Positions 20,626 through 28,810 of a stretch of 64,000 bases of DNA are shown piece after piece. The position numbers and the translations under genes are program-made. The DNA is taken from contig JBDNJK010000031.1 in NCBI GenBank assembly GCA_041687805.1, forward strand, positions 27,995 through 91,994, read 5' to 3'. A model generated the notes under the pieces. The model made no database searches and was not told the origin of the DNA. It saw nothing but the letters and a program-made list of their open reading frames with translations. The stretch comes from SZUA-87 sp041687805 (GTDB lineage Bacteria; Actinomycetota; Acidimicrobiia; Acidimicrobiales; Aldehydirespiratoraceae). The stretch's first letter is position 1, and each line of letters starts with the position of its first letter.

Positions 20626-21948
20626 ATGCGATTCGAGAGGCTTGTGATCGAGGCAGAAGACACGACGTTCTCCCTCCAGTTTCATCCACGGCTCACCGTG
20701 ATCAGCGGGGTTGGTCCGCTCGAGCGTGAGGGCCTGACGACAGAGCTGATCGGTTCACTTAGCTCAAGCCGCCCGGGTGTCCACGCTGAGATCATGGCCG
20801 ACACCGGCAGTCACCTCGCGATATTTCGTCCCCACGGAGCACGACACCGCGTGATCGACATCGACGCGGCAACGGATGTGAGCGACCGCTTCGCCAATAA
20901 CGACGGATCCATCGATCTGCTCGCCGTGGCCGGACTCGACCCGCGCACCGCGAAACGCAAGATACATCTGACAGCATCGGACCTGTCGACCAGCACCAAA
21001 CATCAACAGAACATCAGTCAACTCGCTGTCCACAACCCCGCAGAACTCTGGGAAGCGGTCGATCGGGTCACCAAAGCACAGAGCGCCATCGACAAAGCCG
21101 CAGAAGCGGCCGGTACCGCCCCCGAAGACATCGCCGTAGTTGAACAGATCGAAAAACGACACCGAAAGTTCGAATCAGCTCAGACATCCGCGGAGAGGTC
21201 CCGGCGCGCGTCGTTCTTCGCCGGCGCATTCGCCGCGCTGGCCGCGTTCCCATCAGCGATACTCCTTGACAGGACGATCGCCATGGGGCTGGTGATCGTG
21301 GCTGCATTGGTGACCGCCGTTTCCTTCATACAGAACCAGCGAATGATCAAAGCCCGTCACTTCGAGGACGAGGCGCTGGCCAAAGCCGGCGTCGCGACAT
21401 ACCTAGGTTTCCACCTGCAACGAGTCAACGGCCTGCTCGACAACGGTGGGGCACGGCACCAACTCGCCAAGGCATCTGCAGAACTCGAAGAGGCCCAAAC
21501 CGCGTGGGACGAGATCGCCGGAGACGTATCCGCGGACTGGGCCGTCGAATTCAAGAACGACATCCAGAGAGCCGCAGAGCCGCCCAAGGCAACAGAAGTC
21601 ACCAGCACAACCACGTACGGCGAATCGTCGACCGTCACAGACTCGACAACTCTGACCGGCGCAATACTCGACCGACTCGCCGCCGTGCGCTCAATCGGGC
21701 CTGCAGGCGAAAGTCTCCCATTGATCCTCGACGACGCACTCAACGGGCTCGACTGGGAAGCGAAAGCACCCCTTCTGGAGTTGCTTGTCAGGTCATCTGA
21801 GTCGCAACAGATCGTGTTCATGACCCAAGACGCCGACGTGACCGAGTGGGCTCGCCTGGAAGCCATGACCGGAGCGGTGTCAATCCTCGAACCGTCACCG
21901 GACCAAGGCCGTTCGACCATTAACCACCAGACAATCGCGACCGGCTGA
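20626..21948 (+). CDS. RecN/SMC/YhaN-like membrane protein with no recognisable Walker A
   Basis: 440 aa from the ATG at 20626; a TTG at 20596 is possible. The N-terminus has the fold cue of RecF/SMC-type ATPases (FHPRLTVISGVGP), but where GxxGxGK(S/T) should be it reads GVGPLEREGL, without the Lys. Residues about 190-245 hold two adjacent membrane helices (FFAGAFAALAAFPSAILL and MGLVIVAALVTAVSFI) flanked by charged, coiled-coil-like stretches. The C-terminus has a Walker B/D-loop-like block (SLPLILDDALNGLDWEAK) and a QQIVFMTQDA strand. This is the layout of YhaN-like proteins with a decayed nucleotide site. No partner gene is adjacent, and the function is unknown. Confidence 0.75.
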   Translation: MRFERLVIEAEDTTFSLQFHPRLTVISGVGPLEREGLTTELIGSLSSSRPGVHAEIMADTGSHLAIFRPHGARHRVIDIDAATDVSDRFANNDGSIDLLAVAGLDPRTAKRKIHLTASDLSTSTKHQQNISQLAVHNPAELWEAVDRVTKAQSAIDKAAEAAGTAPEDIAVVEQIEKRHRKFESAQTSAERSRRASFFAGAFAALAAFPSAILLDRTIAMGLVIVAALVTAVSFIQNQRMIKARHFEDEALAKAGVATYLGFHLQRVNGLLDNGGARHQLAKASAELEEAQTAWDEIAGDVSADWAVEFKNDIQRAAEPPKATEVTSTTTYGESSTVTDSTTLTGAILDRLAAVRSIGPAGESLPLILDDALNGLDWEAKAPLLELLVRSSESQQIVFMTQDADVTEWARLEAMTGAVSILEPSPDQGRSTINHQTIATG

Positions 21949-22027
21949 CCCGAAGCTCACATCACTGGCTTGGACGCACCCAGCTATTGGGTGTGCGGCG
22001 GCGGGCTCCAAGTGGAACACTTCGTGA

Positions 22028-22801
22028 GTGGATGAAGAACCAGAAACAATCACTCGTTCGATATCGGGATCGATCGGTCACCTGACGCTCTCACGACCCG
22101 AATCTCTCAACCCACTCTCAGCACAATGTCTCCAAGAGTTGGTGGACGCAGCGGCGTGGTTCGACGCCCGACCTGAAGCGAAGGTCGTTGTCGTCTCCGG
22201 CGAGGGAAGAGCATTCTGTGCAGGGGCCGACCTGACGGCATTCGTCACAACCGGACCTGGCACACCACGGGAGGCGGCAGATCTCGGCCGACTGATGGTC
22301 GAGGCCATCGAAATGATGAAGGCAGTCACCATCGCCGCTGTCCACGGACACTGTGTGGGAGGCGGTGTACTGGTCGCCGCGGCTTGCGATCTCAGAATTG
22401 CCACCGAGACAACCCGGTGGTCCATCCCGGAAGTCGACATTGGCATCCCACTGGCGTGGGGAGGTATTCCCAGGCTGGTTCGTGAAATCGGTCCAGCGGC
22501 CACCCGAGAACTCGTCCTCACTTGCCGACCATTCACCTCACAAGAAGCATTCTCTCTGGGCATGCTCAACGAAGTCGTGGCAGACGACCACCTGATGGGC
22601 CGGGCGCAAGAACTCGCGGTCAATCTGGCGTCGAAGTCGACCCTGACCTTACGGGCGACACTGCAGGCTGTCGACGCCGCCGCCGAAGCCCTCGTAGGAA
22701 CCAGCGGGTGCTGGGCCGATGCGGACGCTCTCCTTTCGGCAACCCACGACCCCGAGTCACGCGCGGTCGCTGCCAGGTACTTGAGTGGCCGAGCCAAATA
22801 G
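22028..22801 (+). CDS. Enoyl-CoA hydratase/isomerase (crotonase) family protein
   Basis: 257 aa with GTG start. Crotonase landmarks: LTLSRPESLNPLS, the first oxyanion-hole segment GRAFCAGADLTAF, and the second, AAVHGHCVGGGVLVAAACDL. The SIPEVDIGIP strand that follows carries the Glu at the hydratase catalytic position. Length fits a monofunctional member. It overlaps the MFS gene by 17 bp, so the two are likely co-transcribed. The acyl-CoA substrate cannot be told from sequence. It reads towards the mycofactocin block, with no demonstrated link to it. Confidence 0.9.
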   Translation: MDEEPETITRSISGSIGHLTLSRPESLNPLSAQCLQELVDAAAWFDARPEAKVVVVSGEGRAFCAGADLTAFVTTGPGTPREAADLGRLMVEAIEMMKAVTIAAVHGHCVGGGVLVAAACDLRIATETTRWSIPEVDIGIPLAWGGIPRLVREIGPAATRELVLTCRPFTSQEAFSLGMLNEVVADDHLMGRAQELAVNLASKSTLTLRATLQAVDAAAEALVGTSGCWADADALLSATHDPESRAVAARYLSGRAK

Positions 22802-24038
22802 GGCAGAAGCCAGCCGCGACCTGGCTCGGCAAGCGAACAATTCGGCTGCCAGATCGTCGCATCTCGGTACGGCCTTCGCCGCTGTGCTGGTCTCGTTCGT
22901 GGTGCTGGGATTGCCAGTCGGAATACTCGGCACAGCCTGGCCAAGCATTAGATCCGAGTTCTCAAGAACCGACAGCGGGCTGGCCGTGCTGTTGGCCGGG
23001 TTCACCGTCGGCTACACGATTTCGAGCGCAATCTCCGGGCACTTGAGCGACCGCATTGGTTCGTCACGCCTGCTGTCGCTCGCCATAGCCACCAGCGCCA
23101 CCGGAATTGTCGCCATCGTTGCGTCGCCTGGTTTCATCGCCATGGTCGCCGCACACGTGATTCTCGGCATCGGCAACGGCTTCATCGACTCGGTCGCCAA
23201 CACATGGACGGCGCTCACACGCGGGCCGCGATCAATGGGGATGCTCCACGCCGCCTTTGGGGTCGGAGCCACGATCGGGCCGGTGCTCACCGCCGGACTC
23301 GTGTCGAGAGGTTCGTCCTGGCGATGGCCGTTTCTGATTCTCATCGGCGGGCAGATAGTTGCGTTGGCGATGGTCGTATCGAGTCGGCGATCGCTCGACA
23401 ACGCTCCCCGAAGATCGCAATTCGTGACGAAGAACGTTGCGGCTGTGCCGCCACCAAGACGGCTACCAACGCTGATGCTGGCTTGGTTTGCGGTCTACCT
23501 CAGTGTCGAGGTTGCCGTCGGACAGTGGGGATACACACTGCTCACCGAAGGCAGAGGCATGTCAAAAGGCACTGCCGGCCTGCTTGTTGCTGCCTACTGG
23601 GGCGGCCTGACCATCGGCCGTTTCATACTCGGCGCAATCGGTCATCTGGTGCAACCCGAACGCCTGATGACGGCCACATCGGCGCTTGCCGTGACGATGG
23701 CCGGACTTCTCTGGCTCGACCCCGCCGGCGTCGGCGCTGCCGTATTTCCGATCATCGGACTGGCATTCGCACCGATGTTTCCGCTGATGGTCAACCGCAC
23801 GCCCGTCTATCTGGGTCCGGATAGATCAAGTCGAGCAGTGGGCTACCAACTGGCGGCTTCGAGTCTTGGATTCGTCACCACGCCGTTGCTCATCGGGCTG
23901 CTCGCAGACCATCACGGGATCAGCGTCGCACCGCCGGTCGTGTTCGGTGCGACAACCGTGATGGTTGCCGTATGGCTGTCTGTGGCAGACGCCTCGAAGT
24001 CAGTATTCGACAGTGGTGAGCGCACCGGCGAGAGATGA
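22785..24038 (+). CDS. Major facilitator superfamily transporter
   Basis: 417 aa with GTG start inside the end of the crotonase gene. About 12 hydrophobic helices are visible. The loop 2-3 motif of MFS proteins appears as GHLSDRIGSSRLL, and a related sequence recurs at the second half. The N-terminal ~30 residues are hydrophilic. It resembles sugar/aromatic-type permeases of the MFS_1 group, but the substrate is not inferable. Its 3' end overlaps the convergent hydrolase gene by 39 bp. Confidence 0.88.
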   Translation: MAEPNRAEASRDLARQANNSAARSSHLGTAFAAVLVSFVVLGLPVGILGTAWPSIRSEFSRTDSGLAVLLAGFTVGYTISSAISGHLSDRIGSSRLLSLAIATSATGIVAIVASPGFIAMVAAHVILGIGNGFIDSVANTWTALTRGPRSMGMLHAAFGVGATIGPVLTAGLVSRGSSWRWPFLILIGGQIVALAMVVSSRRSLDNAPRRSQFVTKNVAAVPPPRRLPTLMLAWFAVYLSVEVAVGQWGYTLLTEGRGMSKGTAGLLVAAYWGGLTIGRFILGAIGHLVQPERLMTATSALAVTMAGLLWLDPAGVGAAVFPIIGLAFAPMFPLMVNRTPVYLGPDRSSRAVGYQLAASSLGFVTTPLLIGLLADHHGISVAPPVVFGATTVMVAVWLSVADASKSVFDSGERTGER

Positions 24039-25118
24039 AATAGCCGCACCACGATGGGCGTGGACAAAATCGTCGCGGTCGAGCCCATTGGTCAGGAATG
24101 CCAGAGAAATCCCGGTGGACGGATCGGCCCAGCCCCTCTGGCCTTTGGCGCCACCATGCCCGAACGTGCACGGTCCATTGTTGTGGCCATAGCCGCGCAT
24201 GAGCGTCTGGCCATCGTCGCCGCCGAGCACAAACGCCCGCGTGCGGTTGGCGGGAACCCCCATCCAGTCGGGATGATTCTGACGAACCACCTCCAACGCA
24301 TCGTGTCTCACCTCGGGACGGAGAAACTCGCCGTCGTCGTGGAGAATCGCCTGATACCACTTCGCAACATCGGCAGCCGACGCGATCCCACCACCACCGG
24401 GATGTCCGGCAGCGCGCACAGCAGGGTCGTTGAACGCCAGGAGAGCGTCGTCAGTTACTTCGGTGAGAGGTATATCGAATCCGAACTCGCGAGCGCGGGC
24501 CTCAAGATCTGGCGCCTCTCCAACATTCACCACATCGACAACGTCACCCTGATCTGCTGGATCGATGGCAAGGAACCTCGCCACGCCAGCCGGCGTCATT
24601 ACGCACTCGGTGATCACATCGGCAAAAGGTCGGCCCGTGGCTGCCGTGATCAGATCGGCGAGCACCCACTGAGCCGACGATGGGTGGTACTCGTAGCGGG
24701 TGCCGGGCTCCCAGTTGAGACGCCACGTGCCGTAGCGCTCAAGTCGGGCGGGACGATCGGCCCAGATCGCCGGCGGCATCGGCGCCGACGGAAATCCACC
24801 GGCATGAAGCATCACTTGTGAGACCGTGACCTGCTCTTTCCCGTTGGATGCAAACTCCGGAATGAGTTCGGCAACGGGAGACCGTAAATCAATGAGACCA
24901 TCGGCGGCGAGCTCCAAAACCGTGAGGCTCACCGTGGGTTTGACTATAGAGAAGAGAGGGAGACGGTTGGACGTAGTGACGTCGCCGAACGCCTCAAAAA
25001 CCGCCACCTCGCCACGAAAGCCCACCGCCACCTGGCAGCCAGGGATGCGACCTTCCTCTACCTCGACGCGACAGCGGTACACCAGTGCATCGACTCGGGA
25101 TGGGATGAGACGGGTCAT
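24000..25118 (-). CDS. Serine hydrolase of the beta-lactamase/esterase (class C) fold, coupled to mftF
   Basis: 372 aa from the ATG at 25118, which overlaps the mftF stop in an ATGA. The open frame extends to 25688 only as an mftF shadow. The SxxK nucleophile motif is SIVK (about residue 52), Y-x-x in YEYHPSS corresponds to the YxN tyrosine, and HGGAKG near the end corresponds to the third motif. It begins like many actinobacterial beta-lactamase-related esterases (GCQVAVGFRGEVAVFEAFGD). No signal peptide is evident, so cytoplasmic esterase or peptidase activity is more likely than penicillin hydrolysis. Coupling to mftF may mean a role in trimming or releasing a mycofactocin glycoside; that is conjecture. 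Confidence 0.85.
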   Translation of the reverse strand: MTRLIPSRVDALVYRCRVEVEEGRIPGCQVAVGFRGEVAVFEAFGDVTTSNRLPLFSIVKPTVSLTVLELAADGLIDLRSPVAELIPEFASNGKEQVTVSQVMLHAGGFPSAPMPPAIWADRPARLERYGTWRLNWEPGTRYEYHPSSAQWVLADLITAATGRPFADVITECVMTPAGVARFLAIDPADQGDVVDVVNVGEAPDLEARAREFGFDIPLTEVTDDALLAFNDPAVRAAGHPGGGGIASAADVAKWYQAILHDDGEFLRPEVRHDALEVVRQNHPDWMGVPANRTRAFVLGGDDGQTLMRGYGHNNGPCTFGHGGAKGQRGWADPSTGISLAFLTNGLDRDDFVHAHRGAAISSLAGALTTVEY

Positions 25119-26575
25119 TCGCGCGCGACCGTAGTGTCGCCAACCGCATCTCGACGACCCGGCCACTCCGCAAAACTCGGCAAAATTGGGGCGAGCGTGC
25201 GTTCGGCGATCACTCCCTTCCAAACTCCGACGCCGTAGGCCATGTCGTCGACAGTGTGCAAAGCCACCGACCGGACAAAGCCAGCCGGACGGCTGCCCCT
25301 CACCCAATCGATCACGGCCGGCGCGAGAACCACCGCGGCAGCTGCCGGGCGACGGCGCGGGTGACGGATCGCAACGACCGCAACCAATGGCCACCACACG
25401 CGGCTTGCGGCGCGCGCCAAACCGAGTCCGGCCAACAAATGTCCTCGGCTGGCAAGTCGAACCGCTTCTGCCCCCGGGTGGGGAAGCGAGTCGAGGCGCT
25501 GGGCCAGCGCCGCGGTCGAACCGACGGCCACGCCTGCCCCCACAACCGGATGACCGGCTACGGCAATAAGCCACGCAGCGGCGCTCCACCGCGAGCATCT
25601 GGCCGGAGCCACATTTCCGGCGTGACGGCGGCCCAGTGCGGCGGCCGATGACCCATACCGGAATCGCTGAGACAACCACGGCAACCATCGCGAACGTGGT
25701 TCGTGTAGCACCTCGACGGCCGGGTCGTAGCGAACGACTCCCCCACTGTCGACCAACTTCCAGATCAGGTCGACGTCCTCACCCCACCTCATGTCGGGAT
25801 CGAAGCCGCCGACCGAAATCACTGAGGCGGTCCGCGCCAGCATCGCAGCAGTGGGTACGTAACTCACCCGACGTCCGGGGCCCACCGGCCCTGCGACATC
25901 ACCGAGATCGAGCGGGCTGTGTTGTCTCTCATAGGACGCCAGATAACCCGATCCAAGACGACTCCTGACTCGAGGGGACACGGCAACGACGAGCGGATCC
26001 GCGAAGTGCCCGAGCAGGCTGGACAGCCAACCCGGGCGGACCTCGACGTCGGAATCAACAAACGCCACGAATTCGGTGTCGATCACTTTCAGCCCGGTCG
26101 ATCGAGCCGCACCCGGGCCACCGTTGATTTCGCGACGGATGTAAGCGGCGCCATGGGCCTTTGTGATCCGTCTATGAGACACGGCATCGCCAGACGCATC
26201 GTCGACCACCAAAATGCCGACATTGCCGAGCGCCCCTAGGCAACGATCAAGGCCGGCCGGATTGTCGTGCACGGGAATGATCACTGTGACGTCGCCAGCG
26301 ATCGTGCTCGCCACCTTCGGGTGCACCATTCCTGCATCGAGCAACCGTCTGGCCAGACGTCGATGCGACTCGGAGTCATCGAGCGGATCGTGTTGCTCCC
26401 ATGAGTCGACAGCGTCGGCTCCCGCGTCGGTGAGCTTGACGATTCTCAACGGCGTTCCGCCCACGAGAATTCGGCCGCGGTCCAGCCTGCGTAGCGACGG
26501 GTCGAGTCGCAACTCAAACCCGGCCGGAGGAAGTGTGTCAGCCACAGGCGGGACCGTAGCGCCGACATCGCCCAC
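25115..26575 (-). CDS. mftF: Mycofactocin biosynthesis glycosyltransferase MftF
   Basis: 486 aa. Residues about 20-95 form a PqqD-like N-terminal segment (RLDPSLRRLDRGRILVGGTP, ...LRIVKLTDAGADAVD), which is typical of MftF. A GT2 domain follows: VTVIIPVHDNPAGLDRCLGA, VDDASGD, NGGPGAARSTGLK, the DxD-type VAFVDSDVEVRPGWL, and GGFDPDMRWGEDVDLIWKL. The C-terminal third is hydrophobic and membrane-associating. MftF is known to add beta-1,4-glucose units to premycofactocin. It lies at the far end of the mycofactocin gene block, translationally coupled to a serine hydrolase. Confidence 0.95.
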   Translation of the reverse strand: MGDVGATVPPVADTLPPAGFELRLDPSLRRLDRGRILVGGTPLRIVKLTDAGADAVDSWEQHDPLDDSESHRRLARRLLDAGMVHPKVASTIAGDVTVIIPVHDNPAGLDRCLGALGNVGILVVDDASGDAVSHRRITKAHGAAYIRREINGGPGAARSTGLKVIDTEFVAFVDSDVEVRPGWLSSLLGHFADPLVVAVSPRVRSRLGSGYLASYERQHSPLDLGDVAGPVGPGRRVSYVPTAAMLARTASVISVGGFDPDMRWGEDVDLIWKLVDSGGVVRYDPAVEVLHEPRSRWLPWLSQRFRYGSSAAALGRRHAGNVAPARCSRWSAAAWLIAVAGHPVVGAGVAVGSTAALAQRLDSLPHPGAEAVRLASRGHLLAGLGLARAASRVWWPLVAVVAIRHPRRRPAAAAVVLAPAVIDWVRGSRPAGFVRSVALHTVDDMAYGVGVWKGVIAERTLAPILPSFAEWPGRRDAVGDTTVARE

Positions 26576-26594
26576 TCCCGAAGGGCATCAGTTG

Positions 26595-26699
26595 ATGCGA
26601 AGGGGCCTGATCATCTCTGCTCTGCTCGTCGGACTTGGCTTGGTAGCAGCTCCGGCGATGTTCCAAATGTTCACACGATCCCCCATGGCGCGGAGATGA
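26595..26699 (+). CDS. Possible 34-aa membrane peptide
   Basis: In the 340-bp gap between mftF and the VWA gene a plus-strand ATG at 26595 opens a 34-codon frame. It encodes a basic N-terminus (MRRG), one hydrophobic helix (LIISALLVGLGLVAAPA) and a basic tail. GAAGGG lies about 10 bases upstream. It runs divergently from mftF. Composition is that of a small membrane peptide, but no homolog is known to me and chance cannot be excluded. Confidence 0.3.
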   Translation: MRRGLIISALLVGLGLVAAPAMFQMFTRSPMARR

Positions 26700-26719
26700 T
26701 CAATGATTTCGTCCGTTCA

Positions 26720-26902
26720 TGACACAGCAGAAGGTCGACACGTTTCGCGGGTATCTCACGGAGATCGATGGTGGCTGTTGCATGCGGCGACTCGTCGTCA
26801 GACAACACCGACCAGGCAGGAACCACCGTTGCTTAGACCATCACTGTCGCACCGCCTCCGTTCTTCGGCGTCGCCTTCGCGGTCTCCATCGATGACGGTT
26901 GA
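26720..26902 (+). pseudogene. Possible decayed lipoprotein remnant
   Basis: A frame from the ATG at 26720 reads MTQQKVDTFRG..., then VAVACGDSSSDNTDQAGTTV, which looks like a lipobox followed by a Ser/Asp/Thr-rich spacer. An in-frame TAG follows, and the frame continues TITVAPPPFFGVAFAVSIDD to a TGA. Interrupted, short and without a full N-terminal signal, it may be the remains of a lipoprotein gene. The rest of 26576-26915 shows nothing recognisable. Confidence 0.2.
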
Positions 26903-26915
26903 CGGCGGTTGCCGA

Positions 26916-27770
26916 TCAGCCCCCCAGAACCTCGGCCACACCGGCTGAGACATCTGCCGGGCCGGTGACCGTCGTCAGCCGCGCCCCTGTTGCTGCAGCG
27001 AACTCGCGTGCGTCGTCGGCATCGTCGGCCGGAGCGATGATGCACAATTCCTGAGCCCGACGCGCCGCCACAACCGCGTCGGCGCCAGCTGTTGAGCGAC
27101 AGTCGGACAACAGCAGGATGATCTGACGTTTTGCACTCGATCTCGCCAACTGGCTGCGCGCCGATTCGAGCACTGCAGCAAGATCGGTGGTGCCGTGACC
27201 CTGCAATCGCAAAATGTCGTCGACCACCGCACCCGCCGAACGATGACGATCCTGAGACTTCACCGCCACGACCTTTTCGCCGAACGCCAGAACCGACCAG
27301 TCGGCGGGGGCCCGCCACGAACAGGCCGCGGCACACACCGCCGCAGTGGCGAGACGGTGCCCGCTCATCGAGCCGCTGCGGTCGACCACCAACGCCACCG
27401 CCGTGGCTGGGCGGCGCCAGGCTCTCACACGGAGGGCATCGACCGACACAGGCTCCGATGACGCACCAGCGCGAACAATCTCATCGAGGCTCCTGTCGAG
27501 GTCGAGATCGCCTTCGGCCCTACTTGCAGGAAGGCTCTCCAGACGGCCAAGCCCGCGGGCTGAGACTGGGCCCGACCGGGCGACATCGAGCACCAACCGC
27601 CCTGCAATTTTCGCCGCTAGCGCGGACAGACGTCGGTCGGTGGCACCGCTCATTGTCGCCAGCATCTCCAAAGCTGCATCGAGATCTTCCTGAGTCAGCT
27701 CGGCCAACGCATCATCGTCAATCTCACCCAGCTCCGGACTCAGCTCCGCGAATCTCGGATCACGCGACAT
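26916..27770 (-). CDS. VWA-domain protein (CoxE/BchD-like partner of the MoxR ATPase)
   Basis: 284 aa from the ATG at 27770. The frame is open to 27926 but overlaps the MoxR gene, and no nearer start is better. The N-terminal ~120 residues are charged and helical (LAELTQEDLDAALEMLATMS). A von Willebrand A domain follows: VALVVDRSGSMSGHRLATA has the complete MIDAS DxSxS, and the metal-binding Thr sits in GHGTTDL. MoxR-VWA pairs act as chaperone/activase machines inserting cofactors or remodelling enzymes (CbbQ-CbbO, CoxD-CoxE). Its place after the alcohol dehydrogenase and MoxR genes suggests it works on a dehydrogenase of this cluster. Confidence 0.82.
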   Translation of the reverse strand: MSRDPRFAELSPELGEIDDDALAELTQEDLDAALEMLATMSGATDRRLSALAAKIAGRLVLDVARSGPVSARGLGRLESLPASRAEGDLDLDRSLDEIVRAGASSEPVSVDALRVRAWRRPATAVALVVDRSGSMSGHRLATAAVCAAACSWRAPADWSVLAFGEKVVAVKSQDRHRSAGAVVDDILRLQGHGTTDLAAVLESARSQLARSSAKRQIILLLSDCRSTAGADAVVAARRAQELCIIAPADDADDAREFAAATGARLTTVTGPADVSAGVAEVLGG

Positions 27771-27838
27771 CTCACGGCGAGATTTTGTTCCCCGACGTTC
27801 GCTCTCAAGCTGCTCTCTGGCCGCGTCGCCTTCGAGGG

Positions 27839-28768
27839 TCAGAGACGATCCGTCGAGGCCCCGGTCGGGGCTCGGCGTTTTGGGTCGTCGCCACCTTCGG
27901 TTTCGGCTTGGATCACGGCCGCCCAAAGTTCGCAGATCACGTCTTCGGGGGTGCTGTCCCCGCCCTCGTGGAGCCGTATGCGACCCGAAAGTGCAACCAG
28001 CGCCGCGTCGAGCCCCACATTGGAATCGTCGAGGGGCATCTGGCGAATACCGGCGAGCCGCCTCGCCACCTCGACCTGATCGATGGCGCCGCGCACCGAC
28101 GAACCCACTCTGACATCGGGGTGATGACGTGTGGCGCGAGTGACGGCCACGGCCCTCGTTCGCAAAATTTCGTCGCCGGTACCAGCTCGCTGCTCGACGA
28201 TGTCCTCTTCATCGGGCGCCGATTGGTAATCCATGGTTATGCGGCAGATCCGGTCGTAGATGGCACCGGCGACACGTGAGGTGCCGACGTTGTCGAACGG
28301 GTTCATCGCGGCCACAATCCGGAATCCGTCAGCGGCCGCTACCCGCCCGATACGCGGCACATTGAGCTCACCTTCTGACATCACTGTGATCAGGAGGTTG
28401 ACCGTCTCCTCGGGAACCCGGTTGAGCTCCTCGACATAGAGCAGCGAGCCCTCCCTGAGTGCCTCCAGCAGCGGCCCATCGACGAACACGTCGGGCACAT
28501 AACCCTCGCTCATCACTCGCGACGGATCGAACTGTCCGGCAAGACGCGCCGGGGTGAGCTCGGCATTTCCCTCCACGAACACGAACCCGCGGTGGGCGGC
28601 ATCGGCCGCGGCACGCAACATTGTGGATTTGCCTGTGCCCGGAGGTCCCTCGAGCAAAACATGTCGACCTGCGGCCAGAGCTGCCACGAGAAGTTCGAGC
28701 TCGCGGCGGCGCCCGACGATGGCACGGTCGAGCGCGTCGAGAACGCTTCGATCATCGAGTCGGGTCAC
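27839..28768 (-). CDS. MoxR-family AAA+ ATPase
   Basis: 309 aa. Walker A is LLEGPPGTGKSTMLRA (about residue 39), Walker B is GSLLYVEELNRVPEE, and sensor 1 lies in FRIVAAMNPFDNVGTSRV. The pore and arginine-finger region follows (GAIYDRICRITMDYQ). C-terminal lid helices end in an Arg/Thr-rich tail. MoxR enzymes pair with VWA proteins to activate metalloenzymes or dehydrogenases. The gene lies 42 bp downstream of the NDMA-dependent alcohol dehydrogenase, on the same strand, and 68 bp before its VWA partner. Confidence 0.93.
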   Translation of the reverse strand: MTRLDDRSVLDALDRAIVGRRRELELLVAALAAGRHVLLEGPPGTGKSTMLRAAADAAHRGFVFVEGNAELTPARLAGQFDPSRVMSEGYVPDVFVDGPLLEALREGSLLYVEELNRVPEETVNLLITVMSEGELNVPRIGRVAAADGFRIVAAMNPFDNVGTSRVAGAIYDRICRITMDYQSAPDEEDIVEQRAGTGDEILRTRAVAVTRATRHHPDVRVGSSVRGAIDQVEVARRLAGIRQMPLDDSNVGLDAALVALSGRIRLHEGGDSTPEDVICELWAAVIQAETEGGDDPKRRAPTGASTDRL

Positions 28769-28810
28769 AGGACTTTCACCGGTTGGGAGGAGATGGTGGC
28801 GGAGTCGGAG

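Noticed and set aside
21958..22000. Terminator after the RecN-like gene (CACCCA...TGGGTG)
   Set aside because: The stem is only 6 bp, needs a bulge to extend, and has no T-tract.
26720..26902. A second mftA-like precursor near mftF
   Set aside because: A first reading seemed to give an IDGG motif, but that came from a miscounted frame. The true frame has no mycofactocin core.
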